From CAYXVJ01 sp050309435 (GTDB lineage Bacteria > Bacillota > Clostridia > Saccharofermentanales > Fastidiosipilaceae): a stretch of DNA of 64,000 bases. Shown here in pieces: positions 17,741 to 25,760 of this stretch. Position 1 is the stretch's first letter; each line of letters begins with the position of its first letter. The stretch lies in contig JBNRMJ010000005.1 of the NCBI GenBank assembly GCA_050309435.1, forward strand, positions 30,250 through 94,249, read 5' to 3'. The position numbers and the translations under genes were made by a program. The notes beneath the pieces were generated by a model. That model made no database searches, was not told the origin of the DNA, and saw only the letters and a program-made list of their open reading frames with translations.

Positions 17741-17780
17741 CAGCCCGCGAACTCTTTGGAATTCACGGGCTGTTCATTTT
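17741..17780. terminator. Bidirectional terminator between nanQ-like gene and membrane gene
   Basis: CAGCCCGCGAA and TTCACGGGCTG pair over 11 positions with one mismatch. A T-rich run follows on the plus strand. It separates two convergent genes. Confidence 0.75.
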
Positions 17781-17799
17781 AATCCTTATTAAGCATTCG

Positions 17800-18627
17800 T
17801 TATTTAGGTCTGCCGTCGTGCATGACCTCGGCTGCAGCATCGGCCCTGGCGGCTTCCTTTGCCACTCTTTTATGATAAACGGCTATCAGAAAACCACTCA
17901 ACCAGCCTACGCTTAAAGTAACGAAAGTCACAAGTACGGCACTGCTGGCCGGCCAGCCGAAACGGGCATGAATGTCTCTTAGCAGAATAATCGGGTTACG
18001 TGCAGGACCCATAAAGAACATATTGATATAAGCACCGGTCGCAAACTTCACCGTGATATTGATTATCAGGGCTAAAGCGGCAAAACAGAGAAAAAGCCTC
18101 CGGACCGGAGCAAACGAGCCGAAGTCGTGACTTCTGTTTTTTAAGATATGGACTCCTATGAAAATCAAAACCAGATGCCAAATAAATGAATGCAAGGTCA
18201 AAGTCCAGTATTCATGGATCATGCCGCTGGGTTCGATATAAGAAGCTAGACCTCCGAAAATGCCAAATGCCAGACAGTAATATAAGATCAGCTCCCTGCG
18301 CTCCGCTTTCTTGACGAAGGGTAAGGCCAGGAGTAAATACATCGGCGTGCTGCAGATTTGAAAAGGAAAAATCCACCAGGAATACTCGCCGGGCGTCACG
18401 ACTAGATAATAGAAAAGCTGTTTATAGACTTCGATGATAAAAAGAAAAACACCACAGAAAAAAAGAATCCGATCGCTCGTTTTATCCGAGCAGCGCTTTA
18501 GTCTTTCGCTGATCCGGTGAATCAATAACAATCCGAGTATGAAAAAACCGAGATGAAAGGCATCATAAGGCTTGACCGGAAACATTTTCCAATCACTCAT
18601 CTGAACCAATCTTGTTATTGCATCCAT
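17800..18627 (-). CDS. Multi-pass membrane protein, YwaF/TIGR02206-like
   Basis: A 275-residue integral membrane protein with about seven hydrophobic helices. The segment WWIFPFQICSTPMYLLLALPF and a following histidine-containing helix (LHSFIWHLVLIFIGVH) resemble the YwaF family, whose function is unknown. ATG 18627 (MDAITRLVQ) is preferred over the frame start at 18672. It lies between nanQ-like and nanE, on the opposite strand from both. It does not match known sialic acid transporters, so transport is not claimed. Confidence 0.65.
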   Translation of the reverse strand: MDAITRLVQMSDWKMFPVKPYDAFHLGFFILGLLLIHRISERLKRCSDKTSDRILFFCGVFLFIIEVYKQLFYYLVVTPGEYSWWIFPFQICSTPMYLLLALPFVKKAERRELILYYCLAFGIFGGLASYIEPSGMIHEYWTLTLHSFIWHLVLIFIGVHILKNRSHDFGSFAPVRRLFLCFAALALIINITVKFATGAYINMFFMGPARNPIILLRDIHARFGWPASSAVLVTFVTLSVGWLSGFLIAVYHKRVAKEAARADAAAEVMHDGRPK

Positions 18628-18740
18628 GACCCTTTCCCGCCTTAAACAAAAATATATTACATAGTATACCAATCTATCGGGTCAAGGGAGTTAAAAATAT
18701 ATTAAGTTTACTTGACCGTCATTGATGATGAACGGCTTAA

Positions 18741-18769
18741 TTGAAAAGATGATGGCAAAAGGTTATATT
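18741..18769 (+). promoter_or_regulatory. SigA-type promoter of nanE-nanK
   Basis: TTGAAA (18741-18746), a 17-base spacer and TATATT (18764-18769) precede nanE by about 47 bases. The predicted transcription start near 18776 rules against the in-frame start at 18774 and supports ATG 18816. Confidence 0.72.
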
Positions 18770-18815
18770 CTAAATGTTATTAATCGCAAAAGAAGAATCT
18801 AATACGGAGCACAAC

Positions 18816-19517
18816 ATGAACGAAAAAATAGAACAGTTAAGAGGGAAATTAATCGTCTCCTGCCAGGCACTCGAACATGAACCGCTGCACTCCTCCTTTA
18901 TCATGGGTAGAATGGCAAAAGCCGCACTTGAAGGCGGAGCTTCCGGCATACGCGCCAACTCGGTGGTTGATATTACGGAAATCAAGCAAGTTGTTGATCT
19001 TCCCCTCATCGGAATCATCAAACGCGACTATGACGACAGTGATGTCTTCATTACCGCTACAATGAGCGAGATCGATGATCTGGTCAAGACCGCTTGCGAA
19101 ATCATCGCCCTGGATGCAACGAACCGTCTGCGCCCCGGCAAGATCACGCTGGATGACTTTTACAAAGAGATCCGCTCGAAATACCCCGATCAGCTTCTGA
19201 TGGCAGACTGTTCGACCGTGGAAGAAGCGCTTCATGCCGATCAACTCGGTTTTGATTTCGTCGGCACCACACTCTTCGGCTATACAGATTACAGCAAGGT
19301 CGAGAGCGAAGAACACTATCTGGATATGATTCGCACCATCGTTTCGAACGTAAAAGCCAAAGTCATCGCCGAAGGAAACATCTCCTCTCCGGCCATGGCA
19401 CGCAAGGTCCTGGATCTGGGTTGCTTTGCCGTGGTGGTGGGCAGCGCGATAACAAGACCGCAGTTAATCACGAAGAAGTATGCCGATGCCATCCTGGGTC
19501 AAGAAAGCGGGAAATAA
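18816..19517 (+). CDS. nanE: N-acetylmannosamine-6-phosphate 2-epimerase
   Basis: Converts ManNAc-6-P to GlcNAc-6-P in sialic acid catabolism. The 233-residue TIM-barrel product shows LIVSCQALEHEPL near the N-terminus, GASGIRANSVVDI, PLIGIIKRDYDDSDVFITAT, EIIALDATNRLRP and the C-terminal GCFAVVVGSAITRP. These match NanE throughout. GGAG sits 6 bases before ATG 18816. nanK follows after 3 bases, so the two form an operon with nanE first. Confidence 0.95.
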   Translation: MNEKIEQLRGKLIVSCQALEHEPLHSSFIMGRMAKAALEGGASGIRANSVVDITEIKQVVDLPLIGIIKRDYDDSDVFITATMSEIDDLVKTACEIIALDATNRLRPGKITLDDFYKEIRSKYPDQLLMADCSTVEEALHADQLGFDFVGTTLFGYTDYSKVESEEHYLDMIRTIVSNVKAKVIAEGNISSPAMARKVLDLGCFAVVVGSAITRPQLITKKYADAILGQESGK

Positions 19518-19520
19518 GTC

Positions 19521-20438
19521 ATGGACACGTTAATCGACAAAAAAGATATATTACCGCAGGCCTATGTTGCAGTCGATATCGGCGGCACCATGATCAAGCA
19601 TGGCATCATCACACCCGAAGGAAAGATCGCCGTTAGCGGGGAAAGCGCGACCGAAGCCCAAAAAGGCGCGTCTGCCGTCCTTAAGAACGTCGAAACAATC
19701 ATCTCGTCTTATCAGACGAAATACAAACTTCTGGGCATCTGCATTTCTACCGCCGGCGTCGTCGACCCGGATCAAGGTGTCATTATTCATGCCAACGAAA
19801 ACCTTCCCGCTTATAAAGGGACAAGAGTCAAAGAGCATTTCGAGAAGATCTTTTCAATCCCGACCGAAGTGGAAAACGATGCTCGCGCAGCAGGTATGTC
19901 CGAGGCCATGGTCGGCGCGGCCAGGGACAGTCGCGTCGCCGTTTGTCTGACCATCGGTACCGGTGTCGGCGGCTCGGTCGTCATCGATAAGAAAGTCTTT
20001 CACGGCGGAGGGAACTTTGCCGGGGAGGTCGGTTATATGGGGCTGTCTGATTCCATTTTCGAAAAGTCGGGTTCCACGACGTCGCTGGTCGAGGAAGTAG
20101 CGGCTGCAAAGAACATGGACCCTTCGGCTTTAAACGGAGTCGAGATTTTCAAGATAGCCCGTGAAGGAGACGAAGATGCCGCACATGCGATCGAAGCATT
20201 ATGCGAGCGGATCGCTTATGGCATAGCGAATATTTGTTATGTTATCAATCCCGATATCGTCGTTCTGGGCGGAGGCATCGTTCACCAGTGGGACTACCTC
20301 TACCCTCTTCTGGATAAGAGCCTCGAACGTTACCTGGTACCCGGCATCTACCAAATGACTCGCCTGGCAGCAGCCGAAAACGGCAACATGGCCGGTATGC
20401 TCGGTGCCTACTATCATTTCAGAGCCAAACACGTCTGA
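19521..20438 (+). CDS. nanK: ROK family sugar kinase, probable N-acetylmannosamine kinase
   Basis: A 305-residue ROK kinase. The ATP-binding motif is VAVDIGGTMIKHGI near residue 13, and the catalytic segment is VENDARAAGMSEA. TIGTGVGGSVVIDKKVFHGGGNFAGEVGYM is kept, but the ROK zinc-binding cysteine cluster is absent. Direct coupling to nanE (3-base gap) makes ManNAc the likeliest substrate: it would form the ManNAc-6-P that NanE uses. Glucokinase or another hexose kinase activity is an alternative that sequence alone does not exclude. Confidence 0.85.
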   Translation: MDTLIDKKDILPQAYVAVDIGGTMIKHGIITPEGKIAVSGESATEAQKGASAVLKNVETIISSYQTKYKLLGICISTAGVVDPDQGVIIHANENLPAYKGTRVKEHFEKIFSIPTEVENDARAAGMSEAMVGAARDSRVAVCLTIGTGVGGSVVIDKKVFHGGGNFAGEVGYMGLSDSIFEKSGSTTSLVEEVAAAKNMDPSALNGVEIFKIAREGDEDAAHAIEALCERIAYGIANICYVINPDIVVLGGGIVHQWDYLYPLLDKSLERYLVPGIYQMTRLAAAENGNMAGMLGAYYHFRAKHV

Positions 20439-20470
20439 TTAAACACAATAGCAAATATTACGAGAAAGAA

Positions 20471-20503
20471 AATGCCGCTTGCAGTGAAACCGCAGGCGGC
20501 ATT
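20471..20503. terminator. Bidirectional terminator between nanK and adenosine deaminase gene
   Basis: A fully paired 12-bp stem (AATGCCGCTTGC with GCAGGCGGCATT) and a 9-base loop separate the convergent genes. The better T-tract (TTTTCTTTCT) lies on the minus strand. Confidence 0.82.
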
Positions 20504-20534
20504 ACTTCGTTATCTCAATAAATCCGGGAAAAAC

Positions 20535-21548
20535 TTATGACCAATTGGCGACGAACTCGTCGACCTCGGCCAGATAGGCTTTCTTCTCCTCATCGCTGAT
20601 CCAAGCGATCTCGAATGTATTTTTCACCAGACGAACGATATCGTCTTGGGTCAGATCGGCTGCTTCGGCCACGGCGATCAAATCATCGGCGACATAACTG
20701 CGGAAATAAGCCGGATCATCGGAATTGATGGTAACCTTGACACCTTTATGTAAAAGTTCCTTGATCTCCTTTTCCTTCATGTCTCCCGTGACGAACTTGT
20801 TCGAAACAGGACAGCAGGTAAATCCGATCTGATGCTCTTTGGCATATTGAACCAGTTCTTCGTCTTCAACGATATTCGTGCCGTGATCGATGCGATCAAC
20901 CTTGATCTCTGTCAGGACCCGGCGGATATTGCCGATGGATCCGATCTGATCGATGTCACAGTGCATGGTTATCTTGAAACCATCGGCCTTGGCACGGGCA
21001 AACACACGGGCGAACTTGGAAGGCGGATTGTCTCTTTCGTCCGAATCCAGTCCGATCCCAATCAGCTTGTCACGATATGGCAGAGCCATTTCATAATGCT
21101 CGATTGCCGATTCCTCGCTCAAATCACGCAGGAAACACATAATTAATCGGGCCTTGATACCGTACTTATCTTTCGCATCTGATATCGCCTGATAGTAACC
21201 TTCGATCACATCGGAAAAGGCAATTCCGCGACTCGTATGTGCCTGAGGATCAAAGAACAACTCGACATACCTAAGATTCTGCTTCTTCGCCCGTTTGAGG
21301 TAAGCATCGGCCAGTCGGTAGAAATCATCTCTTGTCTGTAAGACATTCATAGCCGGATAATAAACAGCCAGAAACGAGGTGAGATCATCGAACTGATAGC
21401 TTGCCTGAACATCCTCGATCGTATCCTGACCGATATCAATCTCATTTTTTCGAGCGAGTTCGAGTTTGAGATCGGGCTCCAGACTGCCTTCGAGATGAAG
21501 ATGAAGCTCGGCTTTCGGAATCTGATAGATGAAATCCTTGTCAACCAT
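20535..21548 (-). CDS. add: Adenosine/adenine deaminase family protein
   Basis: Metal-dependent purine (nucleoside) deaminase, 337 residues. Zinc ligands are in AELHLHLEGSL (15, 17 region), MHCDIDQ (His196), RIDHGTNI and INSDDPAYFRSY. The usual HAGE, whose Glu protonates the purine, reads HCDI here, so the catalytic acid is not in its usual place. Related clostridial proteins may share this. Substrate could be adenosine, adenine or something else. A purine riboswitch precedes the gene, tying it to purine salvage. AAGGAG lies 8 bases before ATG 21548. Confidence 0.85.
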   Translation of the reverse strand: MVDKDFIYQIPKAELHLHLEGSLEPDLKLELARKNEIDIGQDTIEDVQASYQFDDLTSFLAVYYPAMNVLQTRDDFYRLADAYLKRAKKQNLRYVELFFDPQAHTSRGIAFSDVIEGYYQAISDAKDKYGIKARLIMCFLRDLSEESAIEHYEMALPYRDKLIGIGLDSDERDNPPSKFARVFARAKADGFKITMHCDIDQIGSIGNIRRVLTEIKVDRIDHGTNIVEDEELVQYAKEHQIGFTCCPVSNKFVTGDMKEKEIKELLHKGVKVTINSDDPAYFRSYVADDLIAVAEAADLTQDDIVRLVKNTFEIAWISDEEKKAYLAEVDEFVANWS

Positions 21549-21550
21549 AG

Positions 21551-21588
21551 AAAAAACTCCTTTAACTTGGAATTGCCAAATTCAGGAG
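21551..21588 (-). terminator. Riboswitch expression platform: terminator/SD-sequestering hairpin
   Basis: On the minus strand CTCCT and AGGAG close a stem continued by AATTTGG/CCAAGTT, followed by T6 and then the add ATG. The 3' arm contains the add ribosome site, so the same hairpin could end transcription and hide the Shine-Dalgarno. A competing GGAAAC/GTTTCC stem sits between it and the aptamer. Confidence 0.7.
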
Positions 21589-21602
21589 GAAACAAAAGTT
21601 TC

Positions 21603-21676
21603 CGCCAACATTGTTGATGCCTTTACGGTGCATCAGTAGATACTAGCCGACCATATCTCGGCTATTAAATTCGGCG
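21603..21676 (-). ncRNA. Purine riboswitch aptamer (C74, guanine/hypoxanthine type)
   Basis: On the minus strand P1 is CGCCGA/TTGGCG. P2 is AGCCGA/TCGGCT with loop GATATGG. The junction J2/3 is AGTATCTACT. P3 is GATGC/GCATC with loop bases CCGTAAA inside an A-G mismatch. J3/1 reads AACA. These match the xpt-type purine aptamer closely; the A21-U75 pair is replaced by U-A. The pairing base is C74, which predicts guanine or hypoxanthine rather than adenine as ligand. It lies directly upstream of the add terminator hairpin. Confidence 0.9.
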
Positions 21677-21734
21677 TCTGATAGAACGTATTCAGTGTAG
21701 CACTACATAAGTGTAAAAGGCTAGTATACAGCCC

Positions 21735-22808
21735 TTAATGTCTCGATTTTTTACTTAACCACAGCATCAGCCGCTCGGCTGCCAGAGAATCGTTATGGTC
21801 GATACTTCGAATCAAGTCGCATAGTACTTTCTTCAATTCCGGATCCTCAAAACGGAGGTAAGCCGATTGATCTCCGAAGGCAGGCAGTAAAGCATATATT
21901 TTACGAGCCAGCTCCGATATCTCCTCATATAACTTCGCGATCTGCAGGAGTTCGGAATCTTCATTCCCCTGATAACGAATGAATGTAGCCAGTGCTTCTT
22001 TCGCCTCGGCTTGCATCAGCACGAGCTGCTTCAGAAAGTCCAGATATGTCCTTTGCTCGTTTATCGAAGAGTTACTTAAATTCAAATGCTTAACAAAGTT
22101 AATCCAGGCATCGTAAGCTGCCGGACCCGCGAAATAGCCATCCAGTAAGGTTGATCGTGCAATTTTCGAACCCTGTTTCAGAATCGTCTCAAACTCATCC
22201 GTATGGCTCTTCTTTTCGCCCACGATCACGATCTTCCAGATATTTTCATACCAGTCGCGACTGACAAATCTACCCTCGGTATCACAGTCTTCGGCGGCGT
22301 GGCTTTGAAAATGACTCCAGCCGTATAGAATTTGACCGTCTTCGTTATATCCTGTGACCAGCGAACATTCAGGCGGTCCGATGATGCCGAAGGCAAGAAC
22401 ACCTTTTCCTTCGTTGATACTGCGAAGCACTTTATCCCACATCAAAGATTTATTATCGGTGACTGAACTTTTCTCGATTATTTCGAAATCATATGCGACA
22501 TAATTAAAAGCTCTGCGGATCGTTTCGTCGTGATCCGCCACCTGCATCAGATCCAGGCTGCTCGTACAAAAATCGGGAGACCACAAGAGACCGAAAGCCA
22601 TCCCGGACGAAGCGAGAATTCGCTTGTACATCGATCGAGCGGCTTCATCGCTGCCCGTATCACCGGATTTCGCTAAACCGGGATCTTCGTCTAAGCCCTC
22701 CAGCACGGAAGTTAGAGCCGACGGGAAAGAAAAACGTTCGACTAAAGCCGCCTTGTCTGAAGTAAGACTTCTTTGACCGATGGGTCTTAACTCGATCTTT
22801 CGCTCCAT
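21735..22808 (-). CDS. Uncharacterised soluble protein, possible cysteine-peptidase-like fold
   Basis: A 357-residue protein without signal or membrane segments. The middle (about residues 125-200) has GKGVLAFGIIGPPECSLVTGYNEDGQILYGWSHFQ, a pattern seen in C39/BtrH-type papain-like domains (a conserved glycine turn, then a W/Y-rich strand). The C-terminal half (220-357) is all-helical. No catalytic triad can be assigned with confidence. GGAGG precedes the ATG. It follows nanA on the same strand, across a terminator. I do not recognise the family. Confidence 0.6.
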   Translation of the reverse strand: MERKIELRPIGQRSLTSDKAALVERFSFPSALTSVLEGLDEDPGLAKSGDTGSDEAARSMYKRILASSGMAFGLLWSPDFCTSSLDLMQVADHDETIRRAFNYVAYDFEIIEKSSVTDNKSLMWDKVLRSINEGKGVLAFGIIGPPECSLVTGYNEDGQILYGWSHFQSHAAEDCDTEGRFVSRDWYENIWKIVIVGEKKSHTDEFETILKQGSKIARSTLLDGYFAGPAAYDAWINFVKHLNLSNSSINEQRTYLDFLKQLVLMQAEAKEALATFIRYQGNEDSELLQIAKLYEEISELARKIYALLPAFGDQSAYLRFEDPELKKVLCDLIRSIDHNDSLAAERLMLWLSKKSRH

Positions 22809-22898
22809 ATTGATACCTCCGCAGCGTAGCGCTATGCTTTATTTACTATGAACATGATAACTCAGAAAGAAATCATCCGACACATCAAACAACAAATA

Positions 22899-22920
22899 AC
22901 CGGGCCGTTTTCGACCCGGT
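22899..22920 (-). terminator. Terminator after nanA
   Basis: ACCGGGCCG and CGACCCGGT pair with one mismatch around TTTT. On the minus strand a T-rich stretch (TTATTTGTTGTTT) follows. It is 25 bases downstream of the nanA stop. Confidence 0.75.
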
Positions 22921-22944
22921 CTTCTGATATTAGTTAAGGAGTGA

Positions 22945-23865
22945 TCAGGAAAGGCCGACGGACGCTTCGGCTTCTTTCATCAAACGAAGAGCTTCACGGA
23001 CTCTGGCTTCATCCCCGTCCTGAAGCGGCATCAAAGGAGCGCGAACCGAGCCGAGCTTCATCCCTGTCTTCAGTTCTATAACGAGTTTTAAAGCTGCATA
23101 AAGGTTACCGCGACAGCCGGCCAGCAAGATAATAATATCGTTTACTTTCGACTGCAGAGCCGTCGCTTCGGTAAGCTTTCCTTCTTTAAGCAATTGATTC
23201 ATGGCGAGGAACAAGTTAACCATGGAGGCATATGTGCCGCCGATACCCGCCGCGGCTCCCATCATTAATCCCGCAACAAACTGCTCGTCTGGACCGTTGA
23301 AGATCACACGAGTGGGATCAAGAGCCTTAAAACGCTCGATATCCAGGGCAGGCATCGAAGAGTTCTTGACACCGACAACCAGCGGATTTTTAAGCATCTC
23401 TTTATATAAAGGTATCGTCAAAGCAACCCCGGCTAATTGAGGGATGTTGTAAATAATGAAATCTGTATTCGGAGCAGCATGGGAAATGTCGTTCCAGTAC
23501 TTGGCGATGGCGTCTTCCGGCAAACGAAAATAAATCGGAGGAATTGCCGCAATCGCGTGGACTCCGAGTTTTTCGGCATGAGCAGCGAGCCTCATGCTGT
23601 CTTTGGTATTGTTGCAAGCGACATGGGCGATCACGATCAGTTCGTCACCGACTTCTTCCATCACCGCTTCAAGCGTCAACTCGCGTTCCTCGGGCGACAA
23701 GTAAATGCACTCGCCGGATGAACCTCCGACATATAAGCCATGTACGCCTTGATCCGCCAGATAGCGGGCCAGCTGCTTCGTACGCTCGACGCTGACTTGG
23801 CCTTCATCGTCATAGCAGGCATAAAATGCCGGAAATACACCTTGATAGGTTTCACTTGGATTCAT
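22945..23865 (-). CDS. nanA: N-acetylneuraminate lyase
   Basis: Cleaves sialic acid to ManNAc and pyruvate. The 306-residue DHDPS-superfamily TIM barrel has the nucleotide-free GGSSGECIYLS motif (47-57), the catalytic Tyr139 in IIYNIP and the Schiff-base Lys167 in VGVKNSS. FNGPDEQFVAGLMMGAAAGIGGTY matches the lyase subgroup. nanE and nanK are 2.5-4 kb away on the other strand, so the pathway is complete to GlcNAc-6-P. Dihydrodipicolinate synthase is an alternative but less likely given the motifs and context. Confidence 0.88.
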   Translation of the reverse strand: MNPSETYQGVFPAFYACYDDEGQVSVERTKQLARYLADQGVHGLYVGGSSGECIYLSPEERELTLEAVMEEVGDELIVIAHVACNNTKDSMRLAAHAEKLGVHAIAAIPPIYFRLPEDAIAKYWNDISHAAPNTDFIIYNIPQLAGVALTIPLYKEMLKNPLVVGVKNSSMPALDIERFKALDPTRVIFNGPDEQFVAGLMMGAAAGIGGTYASMVNLFLAMNQLLKEGKLTEATALQSKVNDIIILLAGCRGNLYAALKLVIELKTGMKLGSVRAPLMPLQDGDEARVREALRLMKEAEASVGLS

Positions 23866-23932
23866 TTTTCATTTCCTTACTATAAGTTCATTAGATATTT
23901 CTTGCCTGATAACAGACAAGGCTATTCTACCC

Positions 23933-23980
23933 TTCTTCCGGCTTAATTACAGCCGTAATTCCGGAAGAATCTGTTATGAT
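23933..23980 (+). promoter_or_regulatory. Long palindrome overlapping a promoter in the nanA/DUF4085 divergent region
   Basis: TTCTTCCGG (23933-23941) and CCGGAAGAA (23961-23969) flank an inner AATTAC/GTAATT pair. An extended -10, TGTTATGAT (hexamer 23975-23980), follows at once on the plus strand. The palindrome would overlap the -35 region, as an operator would; an RNA hairpin is the alternative. Divergent genes start at 23865 (minus) and 24006 (plus). Confidence 0.55.
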
Positions 23981-24005
23981 GATTTTACTTACAGGAGGGC
24001 GCTAA

Positions 24006-24863
24006 ATGAAATACTTAACGAAGGAATGGTATCGTCTCTGTCAACTGACGGATCTGCATGGTGATCTTTCCATCCATCCTCTGGCTAGTGAAAAGAGCGA
24101 GTCATTTTTCGAAATAACATATGCAAAAAAAGAAGCTGCTTATGTCGAAACGGAGCAAGCGGTATATAACACGGATCCTCGTTTCCTGCTGGAAGAAGCC
24201 AACAGTTCTCACCTTTCGCTAAAAGCACTCCTGCTGGATCTGGCACTCGATTCAGGCGACCGGGTAATCCTTGAAACATCAGATAAAGAACGCCGGGAAA
24301 TCGAAAAACAGATTGAGGCCTTCGACCGACGCATGCCGTTCGATCCCGAAGCTGTCAGGGAAAGTTTTCGCGAACAGTACGAACGAAAACTAGAAGAGCT
24401 GCCGGATCTTATACCTCCCGAAATTCTAGCTCTCATCCCTGACAGGCGTATCTTTGCCTTGGGTGTTTGCAGCCGCGAAATTTACGACCGGGTCAAGTCC
24501 TTTAGCACAGATAACGAAGATACCGTTGAACAGCGCTTGAAGGATTTCGAAGAAGCCCAAATGAAAGAAGATCTCCCGGACGATTTGGCGGTAAACTTCG
24601 GTGCACATGATGCCTTGGTCCTGAATATCGAAATTTCGGACGATGTGGTTTTAACACTCGATCCGGAAGGAAGCTTTACAACATATAAAGAAATTCGCTT
24701 CAAAAATGCCACTGTCAAAAAAGCCGATGCTCGCATCATCGGCAGCTATTGGGTTTATAACGAACTCTACCGTGACGACGACCGTTATGAAGCACATATC
24801 CTCTTTTCCGGCAGCGAAGTATCTGACTTAATCCTCTGCTGTGACGAGATCCTCATGAAGTAA
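24006..24863 (+). CDS. DUF4085-like hypothetical protein
   Basis: A 285-residue soluble protein that begins MKYLTKEWYRLCQLT, typical of DUF4085 proteins of Firmicutes. A charged helical centre (residues about 95-200) is followed by a beta-rich C-terminal part with EISDDVVLTLDPEGSF and IIGSYWVYNELYRDDDRYEAHILFSG. No catalytic motif is evident. AGGAGG sits 7 bases upstream of the ATG. The next gene, an acetyltransferase, starts 12 bases later, so the two are an operon. Function is unknown. Confidence 0.72.
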   Translation: MKYLTKEWYRLCQLTDLHGDLSIHPLASEKSESFFEITYAKKEAAYVETEQAVYNTDPRFLLEEANSSHLSLKALLLDLALDSGDRVILETSDKERREIEKQIEAFDRRMPFDPEAVRESFREQYERKLEELPDLIPPEILALIPDRRIFALGVCSREIYDRVKSFSTDNEDTVEQRLKDFEEAQMKEDLPDDLAVNFGAHDALVLNIEISDDVVLTLDPEGSFTTYKEIRFKNATVKKADARIIGSYWVYNELYRDDDRYEAHILFSGSEVSDLILCCDEILMK

Positions 24864-24875
24864 GGAGCCATAGTG

Positions 24876-25382
24876 ATGAGCGTTTTAATTCGCCCGTTAA
24901 AATCTGATGAGTATATCTACCTGGATGACTATCTCTATTTATCCATCTTTCAAAAAGAGGGCAAAGAACTCATACCGAGATCCGTTTTAAACGATCCTGT
25001 TGTCAGACTGTATACGAAGGATTTTGGTAAAGCGGCGGACGATCACGCCCTCTGTGCCGTTTCTGAAGGCTCAATCGTCGGTATCATCTGGGCACGTATC
25101 ATCAACGGTTATGGCAGTATCGACAAGATGACACCGGAACTGGCCTTATCTGTCCTCCCTTCGTATCGAGGGCAGGGCATCGGAACGAAACTGATGGAAG
25201 AAATGCTTTTGCTTTTGGAAAATGCCGGATACGAGCGATGTTCACTATCCGTTCAGAAACGAAACCGGGCTCATTTACTGTATTTAAGGTTGGGCTTTGA
25301 AGTTTATCGGGAAGATGAAGACGAGTACATTCTATTCAAGAGTCTGGGGGGACATGGTAAAGATAAACTCCCGGTCTGTTAA
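24876..25382 (+). CDS. GNAT family N-acetyltransferase
   Basis: A 168-residue GNAT enzyme. The acetyl-CoA site is in LALSVLPSYRGQGIGTKLMEEML (about residues 88-110), followed by ERCSLSVQKRNRAHLLYLRLGFEV. ATG 24876 is 8 bases from AAGGAG; GTG 24873 is an alternative start 3 bases upstream. It is coupled to the DUF4085 gene. The acceptor substrate cannot be predicted. Confidence 0.88.
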   Translation: MSVLIRPLKSDEYIYLDDYLYLSIFQKEGKELIPRSVLNDPVVRLYTKDFGKAADDHALCAVSEGSIVGIIWARIINGYGSIDKMTPELALSVLPSYRGQGIGTKLMEEMLLLLENAGYERCSLSVQKRNRAHLLYLRLGFEVYREDEDEYILFKSLGGHGKDKLPVC

Positions 25383-25390
25383 CAGATTCA

Positions 25391-25424
25391 AAAGCCGCCG
25401 CTTCGATGCGATTGCGACGGCTTT
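25391..25424. terminator. Bidirectional terminator between convergent acetyltransferase genes
   Basis: AAAGCCGCCGC pairs with GCGACGGCTTT over 11 positions with one mismatch. The minus strand has a following TTTT; the plus strand has none. Confidence 0.65.
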
Positions 25425-25468
25425 ACCCCGGGCGAGTATAGAAATCTGCATCTTTAGGATGAGCGAAA

Positions 25469-25759
25469 TCACTCGTCTTTCATGAGTTCTGCAATGATCT
25501 TCATCGCCGTATCCATATCATGGTTGAACCATCCGCTATCCAGGATCCGCTTTATTTTATCTTCGGAGAAGCGGTAGCATATGACCTTCGCGGGTACGCC
25601 AACAGCTATCGCATAGGGCGGAATATCTTTGGTCACGACCGCGTTGGCACCGATAACGGCACCGTCACCAATCTTCACACCCTGAAGGATAACGGCATGT
25701 TTGATCATCGTATACTGTCCGAAGTAGTTATTGTTTCCGATTGTGGCCAATTCGATCAT
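25469..25759 (-). pseudogene. Truncated hexapeptide-repeat acetyltransferase (CatB-like), N-terminal half missing
   Basis: The 96-residue frame holds only the C-terminal part of a left-handed beta-helix acyltransferase: NYFGQYTMIKHAVILQGVKIGDGAVIGANAVVTKDIPPYAIAVGVPAKVI, then the helical tail FSEDKIKRILDSGW. Intact CatB/Vat proteins are around 200 residues and begin with more hexapeptide turns. The frame starts right at the stop of the VWA gene (TGATATG) with no clear ribosome site. A deletion that joined the two genes is the simplest explanation. Any product would probably be inactive. Confidence 0.75.
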
Positions 25760-25760
25760 A

